From Adiantum capillus-veneris (lineage: Eukaryota > Streptophyta > Polypodiopsida > Polypodiales > Pteridaceae): 64,000 bases of DNA. Under the pieces are notes generated by a model. That model searched no databases, was not told where the DNA came from, and saw nothing but the letters and a program-made list of their open reading frames with translations. A program made the translations under genes and the position numbers. The stretch is from the NCBI GenBank assembly GCA_014529385.2, contig CM043947.1:121534891-121598890 (forward strand), in the 5' to 3' direction. The first letter of the stretch is position 1; every line of letters starts with the position of its first letter. This document shows positions 11,936-23,986 of the stretch, piece after piece.

Positions 11936-14240
11936 TGCCATAAATAGCAGCTTTCAATGTTCGAACCCTATTTTTAAGGAAACCTGGGTTGGTGCACAAT
12001 TTGATGAGCCGGTCGACCCTAGACCATGCCAGGGGTCAAAAACTTTCTATTTTTGAAAATTTTTCATAAAAATTGAATTTGACCAGAATTAAAAGTTCTA
12101 CAAGGATCACAACATAAAACTGATATTTAATCACTGAAACCTGCTAAAAATATCATCTTTTGTCAAACTGATATTTAGACTTAAAATTTTACATACGTAA
12201 CCCTCTTCTAGGGCAGGTAGAGACCTTACATAGAGTGAGCATTAAAAGTTTGGGCTTGCGATTGAGCATGCTTTTAGTGCTTGTATTGGATGTTCAAATG
12301 CTTAAGAGCACTAATGATTTGAGTTGTTTTTAAAGGGATGTGGAAGGAGTGTGCTTTCATTGTTCCAAGAAGGGGTCATCATTGCAATATATTGCAAAAT
12401 TTGGCTACTTAGAACTAGTCCAATTATTTGGATTAAAAGTTGTATATATGCTAGCTCATAGCTTGGTCAAAAGTTCATTTGTTTCATTTTGAGCTAGTGT
12501 TTAGACAACTTATTTGAGAACTTTCAAAGTACAAAATTTGGCTATTGAGAGCCATTCATTTTCCTTCATCAAGTTGCAGTCATCTCTAGCTCATAAATTG
12601 CTCTAAAAATGTAAAATTTCACATGAGGTAGTTGTTAGCCAACTTTTTGAAAAGTTTTAAATTGTAAAATTTGGCTTTGGAGAGCCACTTCATTTCATTT
12701 AAAAGTTGCATTATTTTCAGCTTTTGGCTTGTTTTTTGCATATATTCATTGAGTTAGAAATTAATCAAACTTTTGAATCATGCATGAGAGATGGTAAAAA
12801 TTGAAAAATTTGCTTACGTAGAAGCTCATTCTCTCTCATTTTGATGTGTATGCATAAATTTGCTATCAAAGAGCATCACGTGGATAGCCAAAGGCATTTT
12901 TTTCCCTTGGATTTTTTTCCTTTGGCAAATTCGGGTATGCAGACCCTAGCTTTAGGTTTTTCAATAATGTTTTTTGTGTGCGTTTGGCTTTCAATAATTG
13001 GCTTTTGTAGCTTGTGTTTACACTTAGCTTCAAAAAGCTTCTTTTGTAAATAAAAAAGATCAGGAGACTTCTCTACAAAGGGAATGCTTGCTCAAGAATG
13101 CTCAAAAGAGCATGAATAGGTGTAACTCCTTCCATGATTTTTCTCTTTTGTTCATCTCTTCATTCTCTTGCTTAGCTTAAGTGAATCTACTTCTAAGCTA
13201 TGGATCTTTCATGTTCAAAAGCTAGGCATCCTAAAGTTTCACTTGCTTTGTGAAAATTAACTCATCAAAAAATTAGGTTTTATGTGTGCTAATCATAGGT
13301 AATTGGCTTTGACCTTAGGTTAATTTTGGTTCATTTCTCATTAGTCCTAGACTCTTAGTGATAGTTTTAATAATCCATTCATTTTTAACATGACCTAGGG
13401 CTATGATTAGGCTTTAGTCTTTTTAGTCCAATTGCCATTAGAATCTCAAATTGGAAGAAAATAAAAAAGTGCTAAAAAAATGAGTCAATGAAGCAAAAGA
13501 GTGTCAAGAAAAAGTAGCAAAAATGCTACTAGACACATGAAAATCAAAATTTTTATGTTATGTTGTGTCTATGTGAGGCCTAGCGCCTTATTGGCACTTG
13601 GCAGGCGAGGGGAATCACCTTGGATCGCTTGGTCAAGGCCCTAAACCAATGCCCTGGGCTGATAGGGGTTAGCCGTCGCTTTGGTAGGCTAGTAGACTTT
13701 TGGAACACCTTTTTGAGTGTTCAAGGATCCAAGAGTCACAACCTAAACTTGCCTTGGGATGGTAGCCTTGTGATTGTGCTTTACTTTTTTCAATGAATGA
13801 CAAAAACAAAACTTCCATGAGCTTCAAAAAGCTTTGACTATGTACTAATAGATTAGGAGCTTTTTTATAACCAGTAGACATGATAGACTTGAATAATTTA
13901 TTAAGATTGTTCACATAGTTTTTAGGCTAGTAAGTTTATGAACTTGCATTTGCCTACGGTCATAATTGATTGCTTGTGTTTCATGCATAAAATTGAAATT
14001 TCAAGTGGTTTAATCTTCACGATAGTTTGGGTATCTTTTTTGCTTTATGTTGTCTAGTTTTTGACTATGATTGACCCATCTTTTAGAAGCAAAAAATCAC
14101 TTTGCATGATTGTTCATTTGTGCTTCATGTTTTATTCATTCCTGATGGCCTTTGATGCTCATTACTTGTTCTTATGTTTTGCAGCTCAACATTTCTTCCA
14201 TGGACTTGCTTTCTACCATGTCACCGTGTCTTGCTTCACC
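11936..14240. other. A/T-rich non-coding stretch
   Basis: No frame carries a recognisable domain. Short motifs such as AAAATTTGGCT recur between about 12390 and 12680. This may be the decayed interior of the element whose 3' LTR starts at 14279. Confidence 0.45.
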
Positions 14241-14244
14241 GGCA

Positions 14245-14278
14245 CATGAGGACATGCACTAAATTATGAAGGGGAGAA
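14245..14278 (+). promoter_or_regulatory. Decayed AGGA-loop hairpin plus polypurine tract
   Basis: CATG-AGGA-CATG (14245-14256) forms a 4-bp stem with the same AGGA loop seen at 10989 and 54392. Its right arm continues GCACT as at 10996. A purine tract GAAGGGGAGAA (14268-14278) leads straight into TGTTAGCAGC. Confidence 0.55.
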
Positions 14279-15071
14279 TGTTAGCAGCGGCTAACACAGG
14301 CTACATCAATTATGCACCAAGTTGTGGATGTGCTATAGTGCACAATATTTTCTTTTCATTGTATAGGGCCTTGGGCTCATTTAGGAGTTCCAAAGTTGTA
14401 TAAGTATAGGCTAGAGAGCGAAGGGTTTGAGACCCAAAGCTATAAAAGAGCCCTATGTTGAATGAGAAGTCATTCTTGGGTGAGTTCTCCTCTTTGTAGA
14501 GTGGATGGTCATGAGGCTCATGGGCTTTCCATGCCCATGTAGCTCTTGATTTCTAATAATCAATTACACTTTCTTCCTTATTATCCTTCTTTGTTTGATT
14601 GTGTGGAGTGAGATTGTATTAGTGTGATGGTAGATCTCCTAATACCTTTTTTGAGTTAATCTATTCTATCCACACCATTGGCCATGGTGTGTGAGGCTAT
14701 GCCTTCCTTCTCTTCATCTCTCTCTACAAGGTGTGCGGTTAGTGTGTGCCGGAATGGACACACTAATGAGGAGTAGGTATGTTAATTACATGCTTGTGTA
14801 GTTGTGTGATTAAGAGTTGTGAATAGAGTGACTGATGTGAGAGGTTAATTTCAACCACATGATTGTGTGCAAGTGATTAGTAAGTAGGAATGTGTTATTG
14901 ATTAGAGGAATCCCTTTCCATGGCTTCTCTCTATGATGAGTAGAAGGATCCCTTGAATCCTCAATGTATATACATCTTAGGCTCTTGCTTCCATGCCCTA
15001 GCTGCGTTACCGATCCATGATTTGACAATTTTGTGGGTTGCGATTAGGTCGTGCTACAATGCCTCCCTACA
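14279..15071 (+). repeat. LTR-like block (about 793 bp)
   Basis: It starts TGTTAGCAGC after a polypurine tract and appears to end CCTCCCTACA. The layout parallels 11018-11935: a transcription-like middle with TATAAAAG at about 14442, then GTTCTCCTC and a closing GATTTGACAATTTTGTGG. The exact 3' end is uncertain. Confidence 0.5.
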
Positions 15072-15189
15072 CTAATTGAACATGGTTAGTGGGTGAGTTA
15101 ATAGGTGTCAAATTCTGATGGGAATATACATATTGTTGTGTACCTAGTGTTTGCTCTTTGGACAAAGCCTTGAGCTTAGCTGGAACTCT

Positions 15190-15545
15190 CCCTTCATTGA
15201 CATGCCATAAAATCTAACCTAAATCTAAATCTAACCTAATCTTAAATTTAACCTAGCTAATCTTAAATCTTGCCCTAATCTTTAATCTAACGTAAATCTA
15301 AATTTAATCTAATTTTAAACTCAACATAAACTTAAATCTAACCTAAACCTAAATGTAATCTAACTTAATCTTAAATCTAAGTTAAATGTAATCTAACCTA
15401 ATCTTAAGTCTAATTCAAGTCTTAATCTAACCTTAAATTTATCATAAATTTTAAATATAAGTTAAATGTAATTTAACCTAATTTTAGATCTTATTCTAGC
15501 CTAATCTTAAATGTAATTTTAAATCTAACCTAACCCGAAATCTTA
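15190..15545. repeat. Degenerate CCTAAA/TCTAAA telomere-like repeat
   Basis: About 350 bases are built almost entirely from variants of CTAACCTAAATCTAAA and TAATCTTAAATC. They resemble the plant telomere repeat CCCTAAA in one orientation but with an inserted T and many changes. The array ends just before a long (CT)n tract at 15583. Confidence 0.7.
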
Positions 15546-15579
15546 ATATAACATTTCATTTCATATTTTCTCTACTTTT

Positions 15580-15582
<3 letters not shown>

Positions 15583-15631
<49 letters not shown>

Positions 15632-15672
15632 TTTATATATCTCTGTCTCTCTCATTCTATCTCTTTACTTTA

Positions 15673-15760
<88 letters not shown>

Positions 15761-15868
15761 TATGCATTCTTTGTATATGCATTGTGTAATATTTTGTACA
15801 TTCAATGTGTGTGTATGTGTTTTTTTAATGCACATGTGTACATTCTCTCTCTCTCTCTCAAAGACACA

Positions 15869-15929
<61 letters not shown>

Positions 15930-16018
15930 GAAGGGAACATGAGAGGGAGGAGAGGGAAGGAGCATACCTGGCTCTCCTTCCTCTCCTCGTGTGTGTGTGT
16001 GTGTGTGGGGGGGGGGGG

Positions 16019-16062
<44 letters not shown>
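15583..16062. repeat. Cluster of (CT)n, (GT)n, (GA)n and G-run microsatellites
   Basis: (CT)n at 15583-15628 and 15675-15743, (GT)n at 15742-15760 and about 15869-15902, (GA)n at 15903-15930, (GT)n at 15989-16006, a run of about 16 G at 16006-16021, then (GA)n to 16062. Long Leu-Ser or Arg-Glu frames here are artefacts of the repeats. Confidence 0.95.
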
Positions 16063-16063
<1 letters not shown>

Positions 16064-16066
<3 letters not shown>

Positions 16067-16310
16067 CGGGTTTACCTATTTTGCTAGATCACCAAAACTC
16101 AGATATGAGATTTGAGTTTTTGACGCTCTCGTTTTAGTTTTTAGCCCTGTCTCAGCATCGCTATGATCGTGGCCTTTAAGCGTCGCTATATAACAAATAG
16201 TATAGCGACAATCATAGAAACATCGTGGATTTAAACATTTGAGTGTCGCACTGCTAGCGTCGTTAATATGAAGAACCTCTTGTAGTGCATTGGCATCAGT
16301 GAGGCTTGAC
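16064..16310. other. Possible short TIR element with GCGTCGCTA motifs
   Basis: AGCGTCGCTATA near 16168 and TATAGCGAC near 16202 are inverted, and CTTGTAGTG near 16279 resembles the end of plant CACTA-type termini (CACTACAAG reversed). I could not find the partner terminus, so this is only a hint of a decayed DNA element. Confidence 0.25.
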
Positions 16311-16699
16311 AAAGGGAGAGGAAGTTACATTTGACACACAAACCATTGTTGATGCCAGCTCTAGCAGCTTTGTCACCACTCCAAATGCCCTAGTGGATGA
16401 TTAATCATAGCAAGTTACTATGCTTGTTGGAAATGGGATATGCCCATAAGTACTTAAACATGTAAGAACCCTGTTTGGAGATTTTGCATATTTTTCACTT
16501 TTTGTTAAGCTTCTTCTTTAAGCTATCGTCAACTCCCCCCGTAGGCTTAAATTGTTTAAAGACTTGTGTGAAATTTGGATAGTTGCTTGAGCATCTTTGG
16601 ATGGTATCTTAAGATTGGCTATGCATTTTCTAGCCCTTTCCAAACATCAATTGGCATCACATACAAAGAGCGAGAAATCAGCTTGGAGAGAGTATGATG

Positions 16700-17065
16700 T
16701 CTTCAACCTTCCTTGGGCAATAAGATCCCCTTAAAATTTGACACCTTCTTCAAAGCACCTCTGTGCTTTCTTGCATATACCCTTTTTAGCTTTGTCTACA
16801 AAAAATCCAAACAGAAAATAACCAAGGAAGAAAGATAAATGGTTGAACATAAAGTCCTTAGAGGGTATCCAAGAGAGTTTGATAGAGTTCCAAACCTTCC
16901 ACATCCTACGGATGCAACAGGTTGGAAAGGGGCACAAGAATAAAGTTTTTTCTAATTTGTAGATTGGTCCAAGTGTGGATCCATTTGGCAGCCACCTTGG
17001 TCGTGACGAGTTCTAGGTTGAGAAGACCAAGTCCCTCCTTCTCTTTAAGCAAACAGTAGTTATCC
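16700..17065 (-). pseudogene. LINE (non-LTR) RT-downstream fragment
   Basis: On the minus strand near 16960-17060 the product reads KEKEGLGLLNLELVTTKVAA followed by KWIHTWTNL. This matches the conserved 'K-GGLG...NL...A...KW' block that follows the reverse transcriptase in plant LINEs. Further downstream a Trp-rich reading (WNSIKLSWIPSKDF) fits the same region. Frames are broken and no EN or RT core is present. It directly adjoins the degenerate copia LTR at 17072. Confidence 0.65.
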
Positions 17066-17071
17066 TATTGG

Positions 17072-17430
17072 GATTAGGGTTGCAAGGATGCACGCACATC
17101 TTAGAGAAACTGAAGAAGCTCAAGGCACACAAATAGAGAGTGTATTGCTTAGCACACAATAGAAAAACAAGTTAGCCCTATAATCATGGGCGTATAACAA
17201 TGCAAGGGGAAAAGCCTCCTAGAGAGGAAAAAAATGCCCCAACGATCCTAAGTGTGTTAACACACATCACTACCACATATATGGTAACACATATATGGTG
17301 ATGTGTTCACACATCACTACCACATATATGGTAACATATATATAGTGATCTGTTCACACACATTACTACCACATATATGGTAATAAATATCCCCTGGGAG
17401 TGATGTAGTGAATAAGAGCTGGCACATAGT
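17072..17430 (-). repeat. Copia 3' LTR, copy 1 (degenerate)
   Basis: It matches the LTR at 19211-19508 (GGGATTAGGGTTGCA, CTCAAGGCACACA, GAGAGTGTATTGC, ATGGGCGTATA). Inside, the segment CACATCACTACCACATATATGG is amplified to about three copies between 17263 and 17385, with inverted versions (CATATATGGTGATGTG) between them. The two sister LTRs have one copy. Confidence 0.8.
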
Positions 17431-17479
17431 GTATAAGGAAGTGACATGCCTTGAGGACATGATCAACCCACAAAGGGAA

Positions 17480-19205
17480 GCAAGCCCAACACTTTGCAAA
17501 AAGTTTCAAACTTCTCACGAGGCAATGCCTTTGTGAACAGATGTGCAAGGTTGTCCTGTGTCAGCACATAAGATTAGTTGATCTCTCCTGCTAAGAGTCT
17601 CTATCTGACATAGTGATAAGGCACCTCAATGTGATTTCTCCGAGCATGAATAATTAGGTTCCTTGCAACTGCCAATGTGCTTTGACTGTCGATGTAGATG
17701 ATGTTTGCAATGTCCTGTCCAACACCTAAATCAACCATAAGGCATTTGAGCCATGCACACTCAATCATAAGCTGTGAAGACTACCCTTTACTCAACTTCA
17801 CAACTAGAATTCTCTACAATAGGTTGCTTCCTGCTTAGTCACGACATGCATGAACTGTCAAGCATGAAACAAAAACCAATTGTGGACACTCGGATGTCAT
17901 AACAACTAGCCAAATCTGAGTCTAAAAAAGCATGCAAATCTAGCAGCAATGATCTCCCTTTTGAATACAACAACCCAAGATATAAAGTGCCACTCAAGTA
18001 GAAAAATATCCTCTTAACAGTCTGCAATGCTTAGTCCGTAGGCTATGCATAAATCTGCTGACTTGTGAGAATGCAAATTGAATATCTGGCCTCGTATTGC
18101 ATACATAAATAAGGCATACACCGATAAAGAGTGACATCGGCAAGATCACCCACATCATGAAGACTTAATTTTAAACATGTCCATTGGAGTAGCAATAGGT
18201 TTGTAGTCCTCAAGATCAAACTTACAAAGTAATGTCTCTATGTAGCTTGTTTGACACAAGGCACTACCTCCATCACACTTTTTTAAAATGTATGCCGAAG
18301 TAATGATGCAAAAGCTCCAAGACTTTTATCTTGGAAGTAGCATTTAAATAAGCATTGAATTCACACCAATAATTAGAAAATCATCAATAAAGTAGAACGA
18401 CGATGAGAAATACATCACCCTTACGCTTGATATACAAAGTGATTTCAGCCGGAGTGTTATGTAAGCCTTGTTTAACTATATGAGTATCATATTTCTCATA
18501 CTAAGCATGAGGAGACTGCTTCAATCGATTCAAAGCTTTCTTACATTTACACACCTTATTTTTTTGTCATTTCTGGACAAACCGCGAGGTTGTGTCACAT
18601 AATCTTCCTCAATATACCATGCTTCAAGAAAGGAGTAACAATGTCTAATACATTCCATCCAAAATGAGGTGCCTATAAGCATAAAAAACAAATAGTAGTC
18701 ATATAACAAGTGGGAGCAAAGGTCTCTTCATAATGAATGACTTTTCGTTGTGCATAACCTTTTGCAACATGTCAAGTCTTATAGCAATCAATCTCACCAT
18801 CCGGCTTATGTTTCAACTTGTAAACCCACTTCGTACCAATGGCCTTTTTGCTAGAAGGAAAATCACATAAAGTCCACATGTCATTTTCTATAAGTGCATC
18901 ATATTATGATTGCATGGTAGCCATCCAATTTTTGGAATTATGTGCTTCATCAAAAGAAAGAGTTTCCTCCTCATCACATAAACTAGAAACAACCGAATCA
19001 TAACAATCTGTCGCATAAGATGCATGGAGAGAAAGTGAACAAATTTGACTAGACATAGGTGTATCCAATTTATTGTCATGTAAAGTATGCACCATCCATT
19101 TTACCTCTAGCCTCCTCATTCTCAGACCTTTCCACGTCAAGTACATCATGTATATCTATATCAATAGTAGGCTCACACATAACATTTTCAAATACCCGTA
19201 TAGGC
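17480..19205 (-). pseudogene. Ty1/copia pol remnant, copy 1
   Basis: Read leftward from 19149: a pre-RT stretch (SFDEAHNSKNWMATMQS), the start of reverse transcriptase (GTKWVYKLK-like), and then RNase H (GTLYLGLLYSKG, DSDLASCYDIRVSTIGFCFM) near 17839-18027. The tail leads into the LTR at 17430. Many stops and frameshifts are present. It aligns throughout with copy 2 at 19513-20620 but extends further 5'. Copy 2's LTR lies inside or against its upstream part at 19211. Confidence 0.8.
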
Positions 19206-19210
19206 TATAC

Positions 19211-19508
19211 TGTTGGAATTAGGGTTGCAGAGAAACACACACATCTTGGAGAAGACGAAGGAAGCTCAAGGCACACAGTAGAGAGTGTGTTACTTCGTGT
19301 GCAATGGAAATATAGATAGACCTAGAGTGATGGGCGTATATACAATGCACGGGGGAAAAAACCTCCTAAAGAGGGAAAAAATGCCCCGGCGGTCCTAGTG
19401 TGTTCACACACATCACTACCACATGTATATGGTGACAAATCCCCCCGGGAGTGATGCAGTGAACGAGAGCTGGCACATGAGTAAAGGGAAGTGCCATGCC
19501 CTAAGGAC
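19211..19508 (-). repeat. Copia 3' LTR, copy 2
   Basis: The plus-strand view starts TGTTGGAATTAGGG (LTR 3' end on the minus strand) and runs to the stop of the pol frame at 19513. Homologous blocks are at 17072 and, next to a PBS, at 40456. Confidence 0.8.
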
Positions 19509-19512
19509 ATGA

Positions 19513-20620
19513 TCAGTCCACAAAGGGGAGTAAGCCCAAAGCTTTGCCGAAAGCTTCAAGCTTCTCACGAGACAATGCCTTTGTGAAAAGATCTGCAAGT
19601 TTGTCCTGTGTTGGCACATAAGCTACGCTGATCTCTCCTGTTGAGAGCCTCTCCCTGACATAGTGGTAATGCACCTCAATGTGCTTTGTGCGAGCATGAA
19701 AAACTGGATTCCTTGCAATTGCCAATGCGCTCTGACTGTCAGTGTAGATAGTGTTGGCAGTGTCCTATCCAACACCCAAATCAGCCATAAGGCGTCTGAG
19801 CCATACACACTCAACCGTAGCTGTGAAGATTGCCTTGTACTCAACCTCACAATTTGAAGTGGCCACAGTAGAGGTTGCTTCTTGCTCAACCATGATATAC
19901 ATGAACTGCCAAACATGAAACAAAAACCACTTGTGGACACTCTCGTGTTAAAACAACCAACCCAATCTAAGTCCGAAAAAGCATGTAAGTCTGGTAGCAA
20001 TGATCCCCCCTTGGGATAAAAAAAGCCAAGATGTAAAGTGCCACTAAGGTAGTGGAATTTTTTTTTGACAGCCTGCCAATGCTTAGATCCTCGGCTATGC
20101 ATAAATCTGCTGACCTGTGAGACTGCAAACTGAATATCCGGCCTCGTGTTGCATACATAAATGAGGCAGCCAACAGCAGTTTGGTAAAGAGTGACATCAG
20201 CAGGATCGCGAGCATCATGTAGATTCAACTTCAAACCTGTTTCCATGGGAGTGGCAATAGGTTTGCAATCCTCAAGTACAAACTTACATAGCAATGTCTC
20301 TATGTAACTTTTCTGACACAAGGCAATACCACCATCACATTGCTTAAACTGTATACCCAAGTAATGATGCAACAGCCCCAAATCTTTCATCTTGAAAGTA
20401 GCATTCAAATCAGCCTTAAATTCAGCAATATGTCTCTCATTTGGTGCAATGATCACCAAATCATCAACATAAAGAACCACAATGAGAAGTACATCACCCT
20501 CACGCTTTACATACAATGTGCTTTCTGTTGGACTGTTACGAAAGCTTTGTTTGACCAAATGAGTGTCAGCTTTCTCATACCAAGCACGAGGAGATTGCTT
20601 CAACCCATACAAAGCCTTGT
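19513..20620 (-). pseudogene. Ty1/copia RT-RNase H, copy 2 (5'-truncated)
   Basis: Reverse transcriptase (RVT_2 family) begins mid-domain with KALYGLKQSPRAW near 20610. It carries the catalytic LYVDDLVI, then the TRPDIQFAV block, and RNase H (HAFSDLDWVGCFNTRVSTSG, SSCISWLSKKQ). The frame shifts after SKKQ. The C-terminus continues in a second frame (YVPTQDKLADLFTKALSREK, GLLPFVD) to a stop at 19513, immediately before the LTR. Gag, protease, integrase and the first part of RT are missing, so it is 5'-truncated near 20630. Confidence 0.9.
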
Positions 20621-20639
20621 TTTTTTTGCTTTTCAAGGA

Positions 20640-21631
20640 AAAGCGCCCACACTGGGAACCTCTAGGGCTCTAGTACCATAGGCGATACATGTGAGTGAAG
20701 TACCAAATCAAGCTAAGATTTCTCTTCCAGCTTAAGATTTTACATTGTGGCACTTTGATTTTTTTTGTTTGTTCATTTTCAGCATTTTAATTTTGTAACT
20801 TTGGGGGGTCATATAACACGGTTACACCTCCCTAGGCTCATCACACTAGTAACCTCCCTTTATAATACTTAAGCTAAAGGTCAATAGGGACTAAGCCCAC
20901 TAGAAAGCTCTAGTACATTTCACACAATGCTGCCTAAATCGGATTAAGAACCTAAGTAATCATTAATTATTAGGAAGGCATTCCCCATGGTATTAAGAGA
21001 AGATCTCTAACACCTAGCTTGGTCAAACTAGCTTAGTCGGACTGCTTGATTTTTAAACCTAGACAAGTGATTATGACAAAAAATTACATTGAATTTAACG
21101 TTTGATACTAAAAAAAGGCACTGAATATTATGCTACCAATCACAATTAAAGCAGACAAACATGGATGCAAGAAGATAAGGGGCAATGGTAATGGACAAGA
21201 AACACCTGTTTGTGTTGATGATTGCACTTGATTTGAAGAGTGAGTCGAGATAAAGATTCCATGAAGGTCCAGATCCTAAAAACAGCAACACGCTGTTGTA
21301 CACACTAGGAGACACAAAGAATACCTCTAGGAGACACATCAGTGTTGGGAAGAAAGAACTTATCACTCAACTCTAAAACAGAAACACTCCTATTGTAACA
21401 CTATACCGGATGATGTGACATGTGTAGGTCTGGTCAATGTTTTGACTTTTATTGTGCATACTCGTTTGCTAATTGCTCTTGCTCTTTCTTTTTTTTTTGT
21501 GAGTATAAGGCTTTATATATACATTCCCTTAGATTTGGAGTTTGAGAGGTCAGGGAGGAAGGTTGAGAGGGAAGCAAGTGAATGATGACTTTAAGCAAAC
21601 ACTCCCCCCTTCCTTGGGTAGATCATACCGT
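20640..21631. other. Non-coding stretch
   Basis: A/T-rich sequence lies between the copia fragment and the gag-pro element. No domain, LTR end or repeat array was recognised. Confidence 0.5.
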
Positions 21632-23960
21632 TTAAAATGAGCTTTTCACCCTTTGAAACCAATTGTTCCAGTTTAAAAAAATAGGTGAGGATTTTTGCCA
21701 GTAGTTTTCTATTATCTTAGGTGCCTTGTCGAGTTGCAAGGGTGGTAAGGTACTTTCCCAGGATCGAACTTGAAGTGGTTCATCAGGTGATTCTTGAACA
21801 CTGGGAGGTGTGGAATCCTTTGTAGCTTTATGGAGGTCCACTATTGTAGGTGGAGCCTGTGGAGAATCTTTTACCTTTATGGATGCATTACATGAGGAGC
21901 TAGAAGCTTCATGGGACTCCCCCCTTCTTGAGCTAGATGGAACAAATCGTTCTTTCTTCGATACCCAAACTAGCTTTGGAGCGGGTGTGTAGCATTCTGT
22001 GATTTTTTTCTTTCCACGATCGTCAATTTGTTTTGGAGCTACATGATTGGGCTCACATGGGTCAGGTGATAGGTAAGAACACGATTTACATTTTGGCACC
22101 CAGATTTGATCATTTCCCTCATAGTAGCCTTGGGCTTCAAATAGTCGTTTAGGAATCGAACGCTACGTTTCTTTACATTTCTTGGGGCAAGTGGGACGTT
22201 TCTTACAAGGCTTCTATGTTTTAGTACTAGCTATGGTTGCTAAAGAAGCTTTAGGGACCCACTTGTATGTTTTCTTTGTTATATGAGGATGAGTCTTGCC
22301 AGAAGCTATATGCATTGCTTGTAGCATATTTAAGGGTACGAGTGGTGGCATTTCATCCCCCTCAGGTGTTACCCAAGTCGTCCCCCTATTTCCCCAAGTG
22401 TCTATGGTTGCTGCTAGGTGGACCCAATCCACATTTTCCGACTCAGTCATCCCAGGTAGTACATCCATATAAGGAGAGTCTTCCCCAACAGCAGTGTCCG
22501 CTTTACACGTGTACCAATACTGCAATGGGGCCAAGTGAACTATGGTGTCAGATCTATGATCAATTATAAAACTATTTCCTAGAGGATGTGCTCGACCCAT
22601 CACAAGATCCACTCGAATGAAAGAATCTTGGAACTGCAAGTAGACATGGTTTTTAGACCAGTCATGCACCATTTTTGCTTCCCTCATGAAAGGACGTCCT
22701 AATATCATCTCCGATGCCATAGTGTGTTTGGAGAAATCCATAACAATGAAGGTAATCCTTATTTTATGTCCAAAGACCTTGATCTTGAGATCTTCTAGCA
22801 TCCCAATAGGATTAACAATAGACCCATTTGCCACTTCACTACTATGGTTGTGGTCGCAAGGTGAGGTCTTCCCATAGTTTCCCAACAATTTTTAGTCACA
22901 ATGCTAACCCCAGTGCCACCATCAAGGATTCCCTTCATAGTTAATCCCTTAGTAGTGATTGGTATGGTCGCATTGGATTCATCACCCTCAAAGTATTGTC
23001 CCTACTTGTTAACAGGTATTTCTATAACAAGGTTCTCATCTAGGTTGGGTTGTGGATCTAAGTGTTCCTCCTCTATTGGCATCTCCCCAGCTCCATCCAT
23101 CTGTGCAAGTTGTGGCAGCCCAAACTTTAGTTCTCCATTGAGGAAGGCTCGAAGAGCTGAGACTAGCTCAGGGTCTTTATATAGTTTGGACATGATGGTG
23201 GTTCTAACTTCTGAAGACATGAAATCCATCAATTTGGCAATGTTTAACGACACCTTTTGGCCTTGAGTCCCTTGACGTGGGGAAGATGGGATCTCCATTT
23301 CTTCGATAGGAGTCCCTCTTTAAACATTCTTTCCATTAAGAAGTGAGTACGCCCACTTTCCCATGACTTTAAGTCACTTTCTTCTTGGATGACACTAGGT
23401 ATGGCTAAGGGTCTATGGACTTGGTGAGGTTGTTGTTGCGTAGGGAACACGGTGTCTGTAATCTGGATCTGCCTAGGTGATGGTTCTAGATCCCATTGGA
23501 TATCTTCTACCAAACTCCTTAATTGCTTGACTCGCTCAATCTCCTCTGCAGGGTTTGGATAAGTTCCTATCTTCTTCTTGGATCCTGGCCATTGTGGCTC
23601 ATGAAGATCTTCCTTGTTGGTTTCTATCTTAGTGGTTGTTTTGGTCTCCATGGTTTCTCCTGAATCAGAATCCTCTTCAGCGTCATTCATATATAAGGGG
23701 TCGTCACCAGTCCCTATGTTGGTCTTTGAATTGGGGTCTGAATTTGCTGCTTTTTGCGATCTCTTCCTTCGTGTTTTCTTCTTTTTTTGAGATTGCGCAA
23801 TTGATGCCGTGTCTCTTTCCTCAAGAATATAATTTGTTTTAGGAGCATCGATCGTGTGAGTATGTTTACTGGTACCACAGGTGTACTTGGTGATAGCTCC
23901 TCGATAACTTCAATCAAGTTTAATGGCGTGATCTTGAGTGCATTTGGATTATTTGGACAT
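21632..23960 (-). pseudogene. Protease region of gag-pro retroelement, copy 2
   Basis: Leftward of the gag, acidic/Lys-rich linkers (23917-23002) lead to a retropepsin-like domain. The active-site-type motif LDGGTGVSIVT lies near 22900-22950. After a frameshift come PIGMLEDLKIKVFGH, FIVMDFSKHT and LGRPFMREAKMVHDWS (22890-22640), matching the flap and ILGRP region of plant gypsy proteases. A Pro/Ser-rich tail ends at 21632. No RT or integrase motif follows on either strand before the copia fragment at 20.6 kb. The protein is broken by several frameshifts. I infer a gag-pro-only (non-autonomous) design or a large 3' deletion. Confidence 0.75.
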
Positions 23961-23986
23961 TAGGCAATCAAATGATCTATGCCACA

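Noticed and set aside
13560-13700. GC-richer island resembling a structured RNA
   Set aside because: I could not fold a tRNA cloverleaf or any known ncRNA from it by eye.
19059-19319. Plus-strand frame across the copia LTR boundary
   Set aside because: It crosses the junction of two minus-strand copia copies and matches no family; it is a chance frame.
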